22,618 nucleotides of DNA from JBOGED01 sp050743625 (GTDB lineage Bacteria; Actinomycetota; Nitriliruptoria; Euzebyales; Egibacteraceae): contig JBOGED010000474.1 of NCBI GenBank assembly GCA_050743625.1, forward strand, positions 1-22,618. The letters run 5' to 3'. The notes beneath the pieces are model-generated. The model saw only the letters and a list, made by a program, of their open reading frames with translations. It made no database searches and was not told the origin of the DNA. The position numbers and the translations under genes are program-made. This document shows positions 13,431-20,293 of the stretch, piece after piece; positions within the stretch are counted from its first letter, which is position 1; each line of letters opens with the position of its first letter.

Positions 13431-14291
13431 GGACTCGACGCGGCGGCCGACCTCGATCGCGGCGAGGACAAGCAGCATGCCGGCCGCGTGACGCCAGGTG
13501 AAGGGCTCGCCGAACACCAGGCGCGCCCACACGCTCGCCAGCAGCGGGAGCGCCGCGAGCACGAGCGACGAGAGCGCCGCGCTGACCCTCGGGTGTGCCC
13601 AGTTCACGAGTAGCTGCCCGTTCCCCGGCCCCAGGGCGATCAGCGCGAGGAGCGCGAGGTCGGCGCGCTCACGCGGCACGATGGCGCCGCCGAGCAGCAG
13701 GCCTGGCGAGACCAGGATCAGCGCGATCCAAAGCGTCCCCGCGGTCAGCGTCAGCGTGGGCGCTCCCTGATCTCGGGCGCGCTTCGAGAACAAGAAACAC
13801 GCGGTATATCCCAGCATGCCCGCGACGGACCACAGGTCCCCCGCAAGCGTCCGGCCGGGAGTCGAGAGGCTGGCCTGCACCACGATCCAGACCCCCGCGA
13901 GCGCGAGCACCGCGCACCAGCGCAGCGCCGCCGGGACCTGCTCGCCCACGACACGGCGGCTGACCAGCGCAACGACGAGCGGTTGCAACGCCGCGATCAA
14001 GGTCACCACCGCGATCGTGGTGCCTTTTGTCGCCTGCACGATCGCGATCTGGTGCACCCCGAACGCGGCCCCGGCACCGACCACCATGCGCCAGCGGCTC
14101 GGCCAGCTCGTCCGCATCGCGAGCGCGGCGGCCGTGAGCGCTCCCGCGCCGATCAGCAGCCGCCAGAACACGATCGTCGGCGTGGGCAATCCGACCAACC
14201 TGATGATGATGAAGCCCCAAGAGAACCCGAGAAGCGCGAGCGCCAGCGCCGCCAGCCCAGCACTCCCATCCTCGCCGCGCGAAGGCGTCAC
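13401..14291 (-). CDS. EamA/DMT-family transporter
   Basis: This encodes about 296 residues from a GTG at 14291 (VTPSRGEDGSAGLAALALAL). The reading frame stays open to 15089, but that upstream part has no family similarity and runs antisense over the aminotransferase start. The protein has ten hydrophobic segments in two EamA halves: LALLGFSWGFIIIRLVGLPT, a TIVFWRLLIGAG motif, QIAIVQATKGTTIAVVTLIA and ALQPLVVALVS in the first half, and GYTACFLFSKRARDQG, NWAHPRVSAALSSLVLAALP and LLASVWARLVFGEPFTW in the second. These are drug/metabolite exporter-type inner-membrane proteins that move amino acids or other small metabolites; the substrate is not predictable. The start is uncertain because no good ribosome site is seen. 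Confidence 0.88.
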   Translation of the reverse strand: MTPSRGEDGSAGLAALALALLGFSWGFIIIRLVGLPTPTIVFWRLLIGAGALTAAALAMRTSWPSRWRMVVGAGAAFGVHQIAIVQATKGTTIAVVTLIAALQPLVVALVSRRVVGEQVPAALRWCAVLALAGVWIVVQASLSTPGRTLAGDLWSVAGMLGYTACFLFSKRARDQGAPTLTLTAGTLWIALILVSPGLLLGGAIVPRERADLALLALIALGPGNGQLLVNWAHPRVSAALSSLVLAALPLLASVWARLVFGEPFTWRHAAGMLLVLAAIEVGRRVESLRLRVPAGL

Positions 14292-14939
14292 CCGCGACCC
14301 GTGAGCGTGCCGAAGTGGCGCTCCGGCGGGGACCCCCAGCGGGAGCTGGAGATCTGGGCCTCGACGCTGTCGACGCGTCGGGGTCCGAGAGCGTCCTCGG
14401 GAAGGCGTTCGAGGAAGCGCGACATTTGATCGATTCTGGACCGGCCGAGCCTTAAGGAACGTCACTACTTGAACACCGGCAACGTCGACCTTCTTCCCCG
14501 CACTCCTGGACAGGTCAACGCGCTGAGAATGGGTGAAAGGCGCCACCTTCCCTCGTATCCCAGGGGAAAGCTGGGGGCCAGATCCGCCAAGACTTCGGCT
14601 CGGGTTCGTGGTAGGGGGCGGACGCAAGCATTCGAGCTCGCCCGGCGCTTCGCTACGGCGTGCCTCCGCGGGATCACCGATCGTGGTGCGAGGTCGGCGA
14701 GCCGGCGATAGGCAGATTTGCTGTATCAAGCGAACGCTGAGCGCGCTCTTCGCACGCGTGATCCCGCTGATCCGGTTGATCCGGAGGGAAGGGCAGTGGC
14801 CGTCACGCCCGATGGCGGCCAGCCTGAGCGAGCGGACCAAGGCGCCACTGTCGACGCGCCAGGCCCGTGGGCCCGCCGGCCATCCCTGACCTGTTGAAGC
14901 CGGCGCGGCTTTGCCATTCCTAAGCGTAGGAGCTTTCTG
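14292..14939. other. 648-bp intergenic region with gene relics
   Basis: No intact gene is recognised. The left end (14315-14455) carries the remnant of a PaaB-like tail. An imperfect inverted repeat lies around 14552-14592 (GGCGCCACCTTCCCT against AGGGGAAAGCTGGGGGCC). A 9-bp unit beginning TGATCC is repeated three times at 14759-14785. The right end holds the promoter and the GTAGGAG ribosome site of the aminotransferase. Confidence 0.7.
14315..14455 (+). pseudogene. Fragment encoding a PaaB-like C-terminal tail
   Basis: A 46-codon frame (GTG 14315 to TAA 14453) encodes PPAGAGDLGLDAVDASGS followed by ESVLGKAFEEARHLIDSG and PAEP. The 18-codon block 14333-14386 is the same as codons at 992-939 (minus strand) in the paaB gene. 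Six of 54 bases differ and all six are synonymous, so both copies have been under selection as protein in this frame. No PaaB core precedes it here. It may be the 3' relic of another paaB copy, or a small gene sharing that tail. Confidence 0.6.
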
Positions 14940-16469
14940 ATGACAACTCTCTGTAACCTGGTGGTCGATACTTCCGCGATAGATAGTGCGCTGGCGGAGT
15001 TCCGCCACGCCTATCCCGCATACGATGCGACGAGCCCGCTCGACGAGCTGCGGGCGAAAGAATATGGCCGGTTGGACCTGCTCGGGCAAACGTACCTCGA
15101 TTACACGGGCGGGGGGTTGTACGCCGAATCACAATTGCGGCAACACATTGATTTCCTTATCCACGGCGTGTTCGGGAATCCCCACTCGGCCAATCTGCCA
15201 TCCCTGGAGATGACCGAACGCGTCGAACAGGCACGGGAATGCGTCCTCGAGTTCTTCAACGCATCACCAGAGGAATACGAAGTCATATTTACCCAGAACG
15301 CGACCGGCGCGCTCAAGCTGATAGGGGAGTCTTACCCGTTCGGGTCGGGCAGCCGGTATCTCTTGACGTCCGACAACCACAACTCCGTCAACGGGATCCG
15401 TGAGATCGCGAAGGCCAAGGGGGCCCACGTCGAGTATGTCCCGATACGGTCTTCGGACCTGCGGGTGGATCACGACCTGCTCATCAGGCGCCTCTCCTCG
15501 CGTGCCTCGGGCCGCCGGCACGTGGTCAGCCGGATGGGCCATGGTCGCCTATGCGGAAGGAATCGTGGCAACAAGCTGTTCGCCTATCCTGCCCAGTCCA
15601 ATTTTTCGGGAGTGCAGCACTCGCTGGATTGGGTCACGGAAGCGCAGGCGTCGGGTTGGGACGTCCTCGTGGACTGCGCGGCCTTCGCGCCTACCAACCA
15701 GCTCGACCTCGGCCGTTGGCACCCGGACTTCGCCTCGTTGTCCTTCTACAAGATCTTCGGCTATCCGACGGGGATCGGCTGCCTGATTGCGAGGAAGTCG
15801 GCGCTCGCGAAGCTGCGGCGGCCGTGGTTCGCCGGAGGCACGGTGATGTGCTCTTCGGTGAAGGCGGCGGACGTGCCCGGGGCGGGGTTCCTGCGAACCC
15901 CTGGACCAGCCGGCTACGAGGACGGCACGGTCAACTATCTCGCGATCCCCGCGATCGATATTGGCTTACGTCACATCGCTTCAGTCGGTATGGGCATGAT
16001 TCACACCCGTGTCACGTGCCTCACCAGTTGGCTCCTAGAGCGGCTCGTCGGCCTTCGCCATGGCAACGGCGCACCGATGATCCGGATCTACGGTCCGCTC
16101 GACACCCGCATGCGGGGCGGGACCATCGCCATGAACTTCTTTGATCCCGCTGGTCAGCTGATCGACTCCCGCCTGGTCGAGCGCGAAGCGAACCGCGTCA
16201 AGCTCTCGCTACGCAGCGGCTGTCACTGCAATCCCGGAGCGCGCGAGACCGCGCTGGCCCTGAGCAGGAACGAGTTGGTCGAGTGTGCCCTCAGCTCCGA
16301 CCACCTGAGCGACGAGGACTTTCTGCACGTCGTCGACGAGAAGACGACCGGCGCGGCCCGCGTCTCGATCGGGCTTGCCACCACATTCGCGGATGTGTAC
16401 CGGTTCTACGAGTTTGCCGCCGGTTTTCGTGACGTCCCGCTGGATGACGAAGTAGGCCCGATTCGTTAG
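14940..16469 (+). CDS. Class V aminotransferase-fold PLP enzyme, molybdenum-cofactor-sulfurase-like
   Basis: This encodes 509 residues from ATG 14940 with GTAGGAG upstream. The sequence follows the Moco sulfurase N-terminal (NifS-like) domain: TYLDYTGGGLYAESQL, GNPHSANLPS, IFTQNATGALKLIGE, DNHNSVNGIRE, LFAYPAQSNFSGV, DVLVDCAAFAPTN, and the PLP lysine K271 in ASLSFYKIFGYPTGIG. The C-terminal LRSGCHCNPGARE (C428, C430) corresponds to the G-C-x-C-N-x-G-A motif that carries the active cysteine in plant ABA3-type sulfurases. There is no MOSC domain. A cysteine desulfurase/sulfurtransferase or C-S lyase role is likely. The stretch around residues 185-212 is unusual compared with the smooth family pattern. 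No Moco enzyme gene lies near it, so its partner is unknown. Confidence 0.88.
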   Translation: MTTLCNLVVDTSAIDSALAEFRHAYPAYDATSPLDELRAKEYGRLDLLGQTYLDYTGGGLYAESQLRQHIDFLIHGVFGNPHSANLPSLEMTERVEQARECVLEFFNASPEEYEVIFTQNATGALKLIGESYPFGSGSRYLLTSDNHNSVNGIREIAKAKGAHVEYVPIRSSDLRVDHDLLIRRLSSRASGRRHVVSRMGHGRLCGRNRGNKLFAYPAQSNFSGVQHSLDWVTEAQASGWDVLVDCAAFAPTNQLDLGRWHPDFASLSFYKIFGYPTGIGCLIARKSALAKLRRPWFAGGTVMCSSVKAADVPGAGFLRTPGPAGYEDGTVNYLAIPAIDIGLRHIASVGMGMIHTRVTCLTSWLLERLVGLRHGNGAPMIRIYGPLDTRMRGGTIAMNFFDPAGQLIDSRLVEREANRVKLSLRSGCHCNPGARETALALSRNELVECALSSDHLSDEDFLHVVDEKTTGAARVSIGLATTFADVYRFYEFAAGFRDVPLDDEVGPIR

Positions 16470-16823
16470 GGTCGGGCCGTATTGTGCAGGGGTAGAGGGG
16501 TCCCCGCGGGACACGGCCCACGCTGGCGGCTAGGCCCGTCTTCCGCACGTCGAGTTGGCTGGACAAATGCGGCGCCGCGATGGACCGTAAGATCCCGAAC
16601 TCCGGGCACGCGCATCGGTGCGCGTCCGGTAGCGCGCGGGGGTGGTCTGGCGTGGTGCATGTTCGTGCGTGTGCTTGAGGTAATCGCACGAGTGTGTTGC
16701 CTCGCTGGACCGAGTTCGGCGAAAGAGGCGCGTTGCGTCCGCCAGCCTTTCCCCGAACAGGGATTTGGGGGCGTATGTGCCCCGAAATCCCTGTTCGGGA
16801 AACACGTGCGGACGCGGGACACC
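16470..16823. other. 354-bp intergenic region with one long hairpin
   Basis: No gene is supported in this stretch between the aminotransferase stop and the truncated methyltransferase. Its only strong structure is the inverted repeat at 16748-16802. Frames on both strands are open but show no family similarity. Confidence 0.7.
16748..16802. repeat. Long inverted repeat, two 23-nt arms
   Basis: Arms 16748-16770 and 16780-16802 pair over 22 positions with two single-base bulges (shared core GAACAGGGATTT, outer ends TTTCCC and GGGAAA, inner GGGG/CCCC) around a 9-nt loop. It lies about 20 bp beyond the broken end of a methyltransferase gene. It could be a bidirectional terminator for the flanking convergent genes or the relic of an inserted element. 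Confidence 0.7.
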
Positions 16824-17033
16824 CTACGGCCCTCCATGTGCGGAACACCCGGCTAGGAGGTGAAGGATACCTAGCGCGCCGCATGCCAGGTCGATCACGC
16901 GCCATCCGGGCTGGACGTCTATCTCGCCGAGGAGGTCGCGCGCGGCGGGGGTGTAGACCTCCGCCTGCCGCACGAGGTGCTCGATCTCCACGTCGCTGGT
17001 GCCGAGAATGTACGCAGACATCGTATGGCTCAC
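16824..17033 (-). pseudogene. 5' fragment of a SAM-dependent methyltransferase gene
   Basis: The frame begins at a GTG (17033) with a perfect AGGAGG eight bases upstream and encodes SAYILGTSDVEIEHLVRQAE, then YTPAARDLLGEIDVQPGWRV and IDLACGALGILHLLA. The last segment is SAM-binding motif I (V-x-D-x-x-C-G-x-L-G in this subfamily). Family similarity stops right after LLAG and the frame closes 9 codons later. Intact relatives run to about 270 residues, so three quarters is missing. The ribosome site is intact, so a 69-residue peptide may still be made, but it cannot be a working methyltransferase. Confidence 0.75.
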
Positions 17034-17113
17034 GGTTCACGCCTCCTGAGATGTCAGTGCTCGCGCGCTCTCTTAGGAGGCCGTTCACCGTGATCAAATA
17101 CATAATTGGCCGA

Positions 17114-18379
17114 TCAGTCCCGCCTGAGGCCTCCGGGAACCAGCCGGACCAGTTGGGCGTCCCGAAGGTCCGCAACGTAGAGATCACCGACGTAGGGCGA
17201 CAGCCCAGGTAGGAACAGCCCCTCTCGGGGTCGGCCCAACGCCACCGTGACGTCCGCGGGCACGACGTCGCCGACCAGCCCGTCGACCGGGTCGAGGCCG
17301 CAGGGCACGTCGATGCTCAGGATTGGAACGGTATGGAGGCGCAGCGCATGGACGATCGCGAGCGCGGGGTTCCGCAGCGGCCCGGACAGCCCCGCTCCTA
17401 CCAACCCGTCGACCACCATATCCGCCTCTGGCAGCGTCCCAGTGAACGTGCTGAGCGCTTCATCCCGGCCAGCCGCTGAAGGCGATGCAAGCCCGGCGGT
17501 GAGCACGACGCGAACCTCCAGCTCCCGCTCGCGGAGCAGGCTGGCGGCAGCGAGCGCCACCGCTCCCGTCCCACCAGTACCGGCCAGGACGAGCACGCGC
17601 CCATGGTCGCCGGCCAGCTCGGCCGCCGCGGTGGCGACCGCCGCGCCTGCCGCCGCGATCCGGTCCGGCTCCGGCCGATCAGCGGGCTCCACGAAGACCC
17701 AGGCATCGACGGGAACCTCCGGCACATTCCGCAGCCGAGGAGGACCCGGTCGAGGTGCCCGCTGAGCCTCGCGCTCCCACGGTCGGACCTCGCTGGCGCC
17801 GACGAGGTCGGAGACCGTGACCCCACCTCGCCAGTCGGGATCCAGCAGGTCGAGCAGCGCGGCGGTGGCCACGGCGGTCGCGCCCCACAGAAGGTGGCGG
17901 TCGTCGAGCTGCCAGGCCCAGAACCAGCCGCCTCTCGAGAGCAGCCGCACAACCCGCCATGCGGCGGGATCGACCAGCGTGGCATAGGAGACGTGGAGAA
18001 CCTCGGCGACCTCCGCCTCGGCGGGGACGAGCGGGTGAGGACGGTCCCAGCGCGCGACGACTGTGGCGAGCCAGAAGCGGGACGGCGGGATGTAGAAGGC
18101 CTCAAGCGTGCCGAGCACCGTCACCGTCGCGGGGTCGAGGCCGACCTCCTCGACGGCCTCGCGGACTGCGGCTTCCTCGACCCGCTCGCCGGGCTCGACC
18201 CGCCCACCCGGGAAGCTGATCTGACCCGGATGGTTGGTCAGGTCTTCACGCCGCCGCGTGTACACCAGCTCGAGCTCGCCGCCCGCCTCCGAGAGCAGCG
18301 CGAGCGCGGCACCGACTCGCCCTCGAAACGGTGGCGGCTCGCGGTCAAGAGCGCCGCGGATGCGAGACCAGGCATCCAT
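17114..18379 (-). CDS. Nudix hydrolase (CoA pyrophosphatase-like) fused to a NAD(P)HX-epimerase-like (YjeF_N) domain
   Basis: This encodes 421 residues from ATG 18379; an in-frame GTG at 18424 lies inside a repeat and is less likely. Residues about 20-190 are a Nudix domain of the NudL/CoA-pyrophosphatase type: RREDLTNHPGQISFPGG and the Nudix box G59-x5-E65-x7-R73-E74-x-V-E77-E78-x-G80. Residues about 235-415 match YjeF_N: an RVLVLAG strand, a VDGLVGAGLSGPLRNPA segment, the conserved Asp357 in LSIDVPCGLDP, and VALGRPREGLFLPG. The usual N-N-G-G-D-G substrate loop is replaced by GTGGTGAV (267-274), so epimerase activity is doubtful. Both parent families handle damaged or spent nucleotides (CoA, NAD(P)H hydrates), which makes the fusion biochemically sensible. 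No transmembrane segment is seen. Confidence 0.88.
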   Translation of the reverse strand: MDAWSRIRGALDREPPPFRGRVGAALALLSEAGGELELVYTRRREDLTNHPGQISFPGGRVEPGERVEEAAVREAVEEVGLDPATVTVLGTLEAFYIPPSRFWLATVVARWDRPHPLVPAEAEVAEVLHVSYATLVDPAAWRVVRLLSRGGWFWAWQLDDRHLLWGATAVATAALLDLLDPDWRGGVTVSDLVGASEVRPWEREAQRAPRPGPPRLRNVPEVPVDAWVFVEPADRPEPDRIAAAGAAVATAAAELAGDHGRVLVLAGTGGTGAVALAAASLLRERELEVRVVLTAGLASPSAAGRDEALSTFTGTLPEADMVVDGLVGAGLSGPLRNPALAIVHALRLHTVPILSIDVPCGLDPVDGLVGDVVPADVTVALGRPREGLFLPGLSPYVGDLYVADLRDAQLVRLVPGGLRRD

Positions 18380-18417
18380 CCCGCGTGACGATACCTGAGC
18401 GGCACCAGCCCGCTTGG

Positions 18418-18466
18418 CCTGCACTGTGCAGAGTTAGGCCGGAATTCCGGACTGACTCTGCACAGT
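18418..18466. repeat. Dispersed palindromic repeat, most symmetric copy
   Basis: Perfect 12-bp arms ACTGTGCAGAGT (18423-18434) and ACTCTGCACAGT (18455-18466) enclose a second palindrome, CCGGAATTCCGG (18439-18450). It lies between two divergent genes. Related copies are at 2623-2671, 2780-2823 and 9061-9083. Confidence 0.8.
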
Positions 18467-18530
18467 ACGGCAAGTAGCCCACGGTTCGCGAGGCTTGACG
18501 GGCCTCGTGGGACCCGCTATGAGACGAGGC

Positions 18531-19136
18531 ATGGAGTCGTCATCGGGTCGCGTTGTCCTGCTCTCTGTGCTCGGCATCGTCGCCGGTCCACTCACGCTCG
18601 CGGCGCTGGGGCTCACGCACCCATCAGATCTGACATCCAGGACGGCTCCCTACTGGCGCGACCTGCACATCATCTTGCTCCCGCTGTTCCCGCTGCTCGG
18701 CGTGAACCTGTGGTGGCTGCTTGGCGACGCGCGTGACCCGGCGTCATGGCTGGCGCGGCTGGCGGCCTTTGTGTTCATCGCCTTCTACAGTGGCCTGGAT
18801 GTCCTCGCCGGGGTCGCGGCCGGTGCGGTGGTCGCCGCAGGCGTCTCGGACGTTGCGGGGGCTACGTCACCGCTCTTTGCCCAAGCCAGTCGCCTTGGCG
18901 CGATCGGAGCCGGGTCCCTCGTCATCGGCACGGTAATCACTGGCATCGTGCTGGTGGTCCGCACCGGTCGTGTCGCGGTTCCTGGAGCCGTGCTTCTCGT
19001 GGCCGGGGCGGTGCTATTCGGTCGCAACCACATCTACTTCCCCGTCGGCGTCAGCGCGATGCTGGTCATGGCTGCCGGCTTCGGCTGGCTCCAGTGGGGG
19101 CGCCTCAATCGCGCTCAGGTCGCGGCGTCGCCGTGA
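18531..19136 (+). CDS. Polytopic membrane protein, function unknown
   Basis: This encodes 201 residues from ATG 18531 (ACGAGG just upstream); a TTG at 18495 and an ATG at 18519 are in frame alternatives. About six hydrophobic segments can be seen: VVLLSVLGIVAGPLTLAAL, LHIILLPLFPLLGVNLWWLL, LARLAAFVFIAFYSGLDVLA, a GSLVIGTVITGIVLVV helix, AVPGAVLLVAGAVLFG and VGVSAMLVMAAGFGWLQW. A luminal loop LTHPSDLTSRTAPYWRDLH resembles conserved loops of unnamed actinobacterial membrane proteins. I do not recognise the family. The 3' end overlaps the convergent thiamine-binding gene by 22 bp. Confidence 0.8.
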   Translation: MESSSGRVVLLSVLGIVAGPLTLAALGLTHPSDLTSRTAPYWRDLHIILLPLFPLLGVNLWWLLGDARDPASWLARLAAFVFIAFYSGLDVLAGVAAGAVVAAGVSDVAGATSPLFAQASRLGAIGAGSLVIGTVITGIVLVVRTGRVAVPGAVLLVAGAVLFGRNHIYFPVGVSAMLVMAAGFGWLQWGRLNRAQVAASP

Positions 19137-19420
19137 CGCTTGGCATCCAGGCTGGCGAGCTTCTCCGCGCCGGTCCGGCCCGGCTTGTCGCCACGAAGGT
19201 CGATCTTGCAGGTATACGACACGCGCGGGGCGGCCTCCAACATCGCAAGGCCAGCCACCTTTAGCGCGCGCATGCAGTCCGACCAGCGGCCCTCGAGGAG
19301 TGTGCCCGACGCGTCGGTGGTGTACGGCACCCCGGTCGCGTCCACGGCGTCGAGCGCCCAGGCGACCTCTCGCGAGACGCTGCCCGATCCGGTGCCGACT
19401 GGGGTGACCGAGAACCACAC
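19115..19420 (-). CDS. MTH1187/YkoF-like thiamine-binding family protein
   Basis: The 101-residue protein (start GTG 19420) reads WFSVTPVGTGSGSVSREVAW, then SGTLLEGRWSDCMRALKVAG and APRVSYTCKIDLRGDK. This is the small ferredoxin-like fold of the MTH1187 family (SVTPLG...SVSxxVAxA...TxxEGEWDEVM...APRVxxxxKID), about 100 residues, some of which bind thiamine or a related vitamer. An ATG at 19468 is in frame and would add 16 residues with no family counterpart; its codon would overlap the start codon of the divergent CBS gene, so the shorter start is preferred. No thiamine genes are nearby, so the physiological ligand is open. Confidence 0.82.
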   Translation of the reverse strand: MWFSVTPVGTGSGSVSREVAWALDAVDATGVPYTTDASGTLLEGRWSDCMRALKVAGLAMLEAAPRVSYTCKIDLRGDKPGRTGAEKLASLDAKRHGDAAT

Positions 19421-19466
19421 GAGGACGTGCGGATCGTCTCTGTCTCCCACTGGGTAGGCTGCGGCC

Positions 19467-19931
19467 ATGTCCCGAACTCTCCAGATCACGGACGTGATGT
19501 CAAGGCCGGTCGTCACATTGACCACCGACGAGACCATCGAGGCCGCCGTCGCCACGCTCGGGAAGCACGGCTTCAACGGTGCGCCCGTGGTCGACGACGA
19601 CGGGCACCTCGTCGGTCTCCTCGACGACAGCGATCTCCTGCTCTCGGACGTTCGCCTTCACGCCCCGACGACAGTCCAGATCCTCGGCGCGTACCTCACC
19701 CTCCCAGGTGAGCAACAACGCTTCGAGGAGGACCTGCGACGGGCACTGGCCCAAACCGTGGGCGAGGTCATGAAGTCCGATCCCCCTGCGCTCACCCCCG
19801 ACGCGACGGTGGAGGACGCGGCGACGATCATGGTCGATCGCGCGGTCTCCCGCGTGCCGATCCTGGAGGGACGCAAGGTCATTGGGATCGTCACACGGGG
19901 AGACCTCATCCGGGCGATGTACCGCCGCTAA
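19467..19931 (+). CDS. CBS-pair domain protein
   Basis: This encodes 154 residues from ATG 19467 to TAA 19931. Two CBS modules are evident. The first is TLQITDVMSRPVVTLTTDET and GFNGAPVVDDDGHLVGLLDD followed by SDLL; the second is VGEVMKSDPPALTPDATVED and RVPILEGRKVIGIVTRGDLI. Such stand-alone CBS pairs bind adenine nucleotides (AMP, ATP, SAM or NADH) and act as energy or redox sensors for partner proteins. There is no fused effector, so the target is unknown. Its stop codon overlaps that of the convergent DUF2089 gene. Confidence 0.92.
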   Translation: MSRTLQITDVMSRPVVTLTTDETIEAAVATLGKHGFNGAPVVDDDGHLVGLLDDSDLLLSDVRLHAPTTVQILGAYLTLPGEQQRFEEDLRRALAQTVGEVMKSDPPALTPDATVEDAATIMVDRAVSRVPILEGRKVIGIVTRGDLIRAMYRR

Positions 19932-20293
19932 TCCAGCTTGCCCAGCGCGGCGTCCACGTCGATCTCGCCACGCGCCAGCGACTCGAGAAGCTCGATCCGG
20001 GGATCAGGCTTCTGGTCGTCCAGACCTAACGCGGTGAGGAGCTCGGCGACGCGCGCCCGTGCAGTGGGGTAGCTCACGCCGAGATGCCGCTCGATCTCCT
20101 TGAGATTGCCCCGAGAAGCGAGGAACACGCGCAGCAACCCACGCTGGTCCTCCGACAAGCCGCAGAACTCGCACGACGAGAACTGGCCCGAGAGCTCGGT
20201 GGCGCACTCGGGGCACTGTAACCTCGTGACGGCCAGCGTGTCGCCACAGACGGGGCAGCGCGTCGGTGGCCGCCGGTTGTCGTCCGCGCTCAT
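19928..20293 (-). CDS. DUF2089 family protein (zinc ribbon plus HTH)
   Basis: This encodes 121 residues from ATG 20293, overlapping the upstream DUF4097 gene by ATGA. Three CxxC pairs occur in the N-terminal third (CPVCGD, CPECAT, CEFCGL), followed by an HTH-like segment FLASRGNLKEIERHLGVSYP and TARARVAELL, then a charged C-terminal tail RIELLESLARGEIDVDAALG. This is the DUF2089 layout. In other bacteria DUF2089 proteins are paired with DUF4097 membrane/envelope proteins and behave as their regulators, which fits the coupling here. Family identity is firm; function is by analogy. Confidence 0.92.
   Translation of the reverse strand: MSADDNRRPPTRCPVCGDTLAVTRLQCPECATELSGQFSSCEFCGLSEDQRGLLRVFLASRGNLKEIERHLGVSYPTARARVAELLTALGLDDQKPDPRIELLESLARGEIDVDAALGKLD

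Noticed and set aside
14759..14785. Three 9-bp repeats beginning TGATCC, considered as iterons or operator sites.
   Set aside because: Too short and too few, with no replication gene or regulator nearby.
13401..15089. A 562-residue open frame covering the EamA transporter and everything up to 15089 on the minus strand.
   Set aside because: Only the part left of about 14291 has transporter features; the rest lacks family similarity and runs antisense to the start of the aminotransferase gene. High GC keeps frames open.
15551..16144. An alternative plus-strand frame inside the aminotransferase gene, considered as evidence for a frameshift.
   Set aside because: The main frame carries all enzyme motifs from start to end without interruption.
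18380..18424. GTG start at 18424 for the Nudix fusion protein.
   Set aside because: It begins inside the palindromic repeat and adds residues with no Nudix counterpart.
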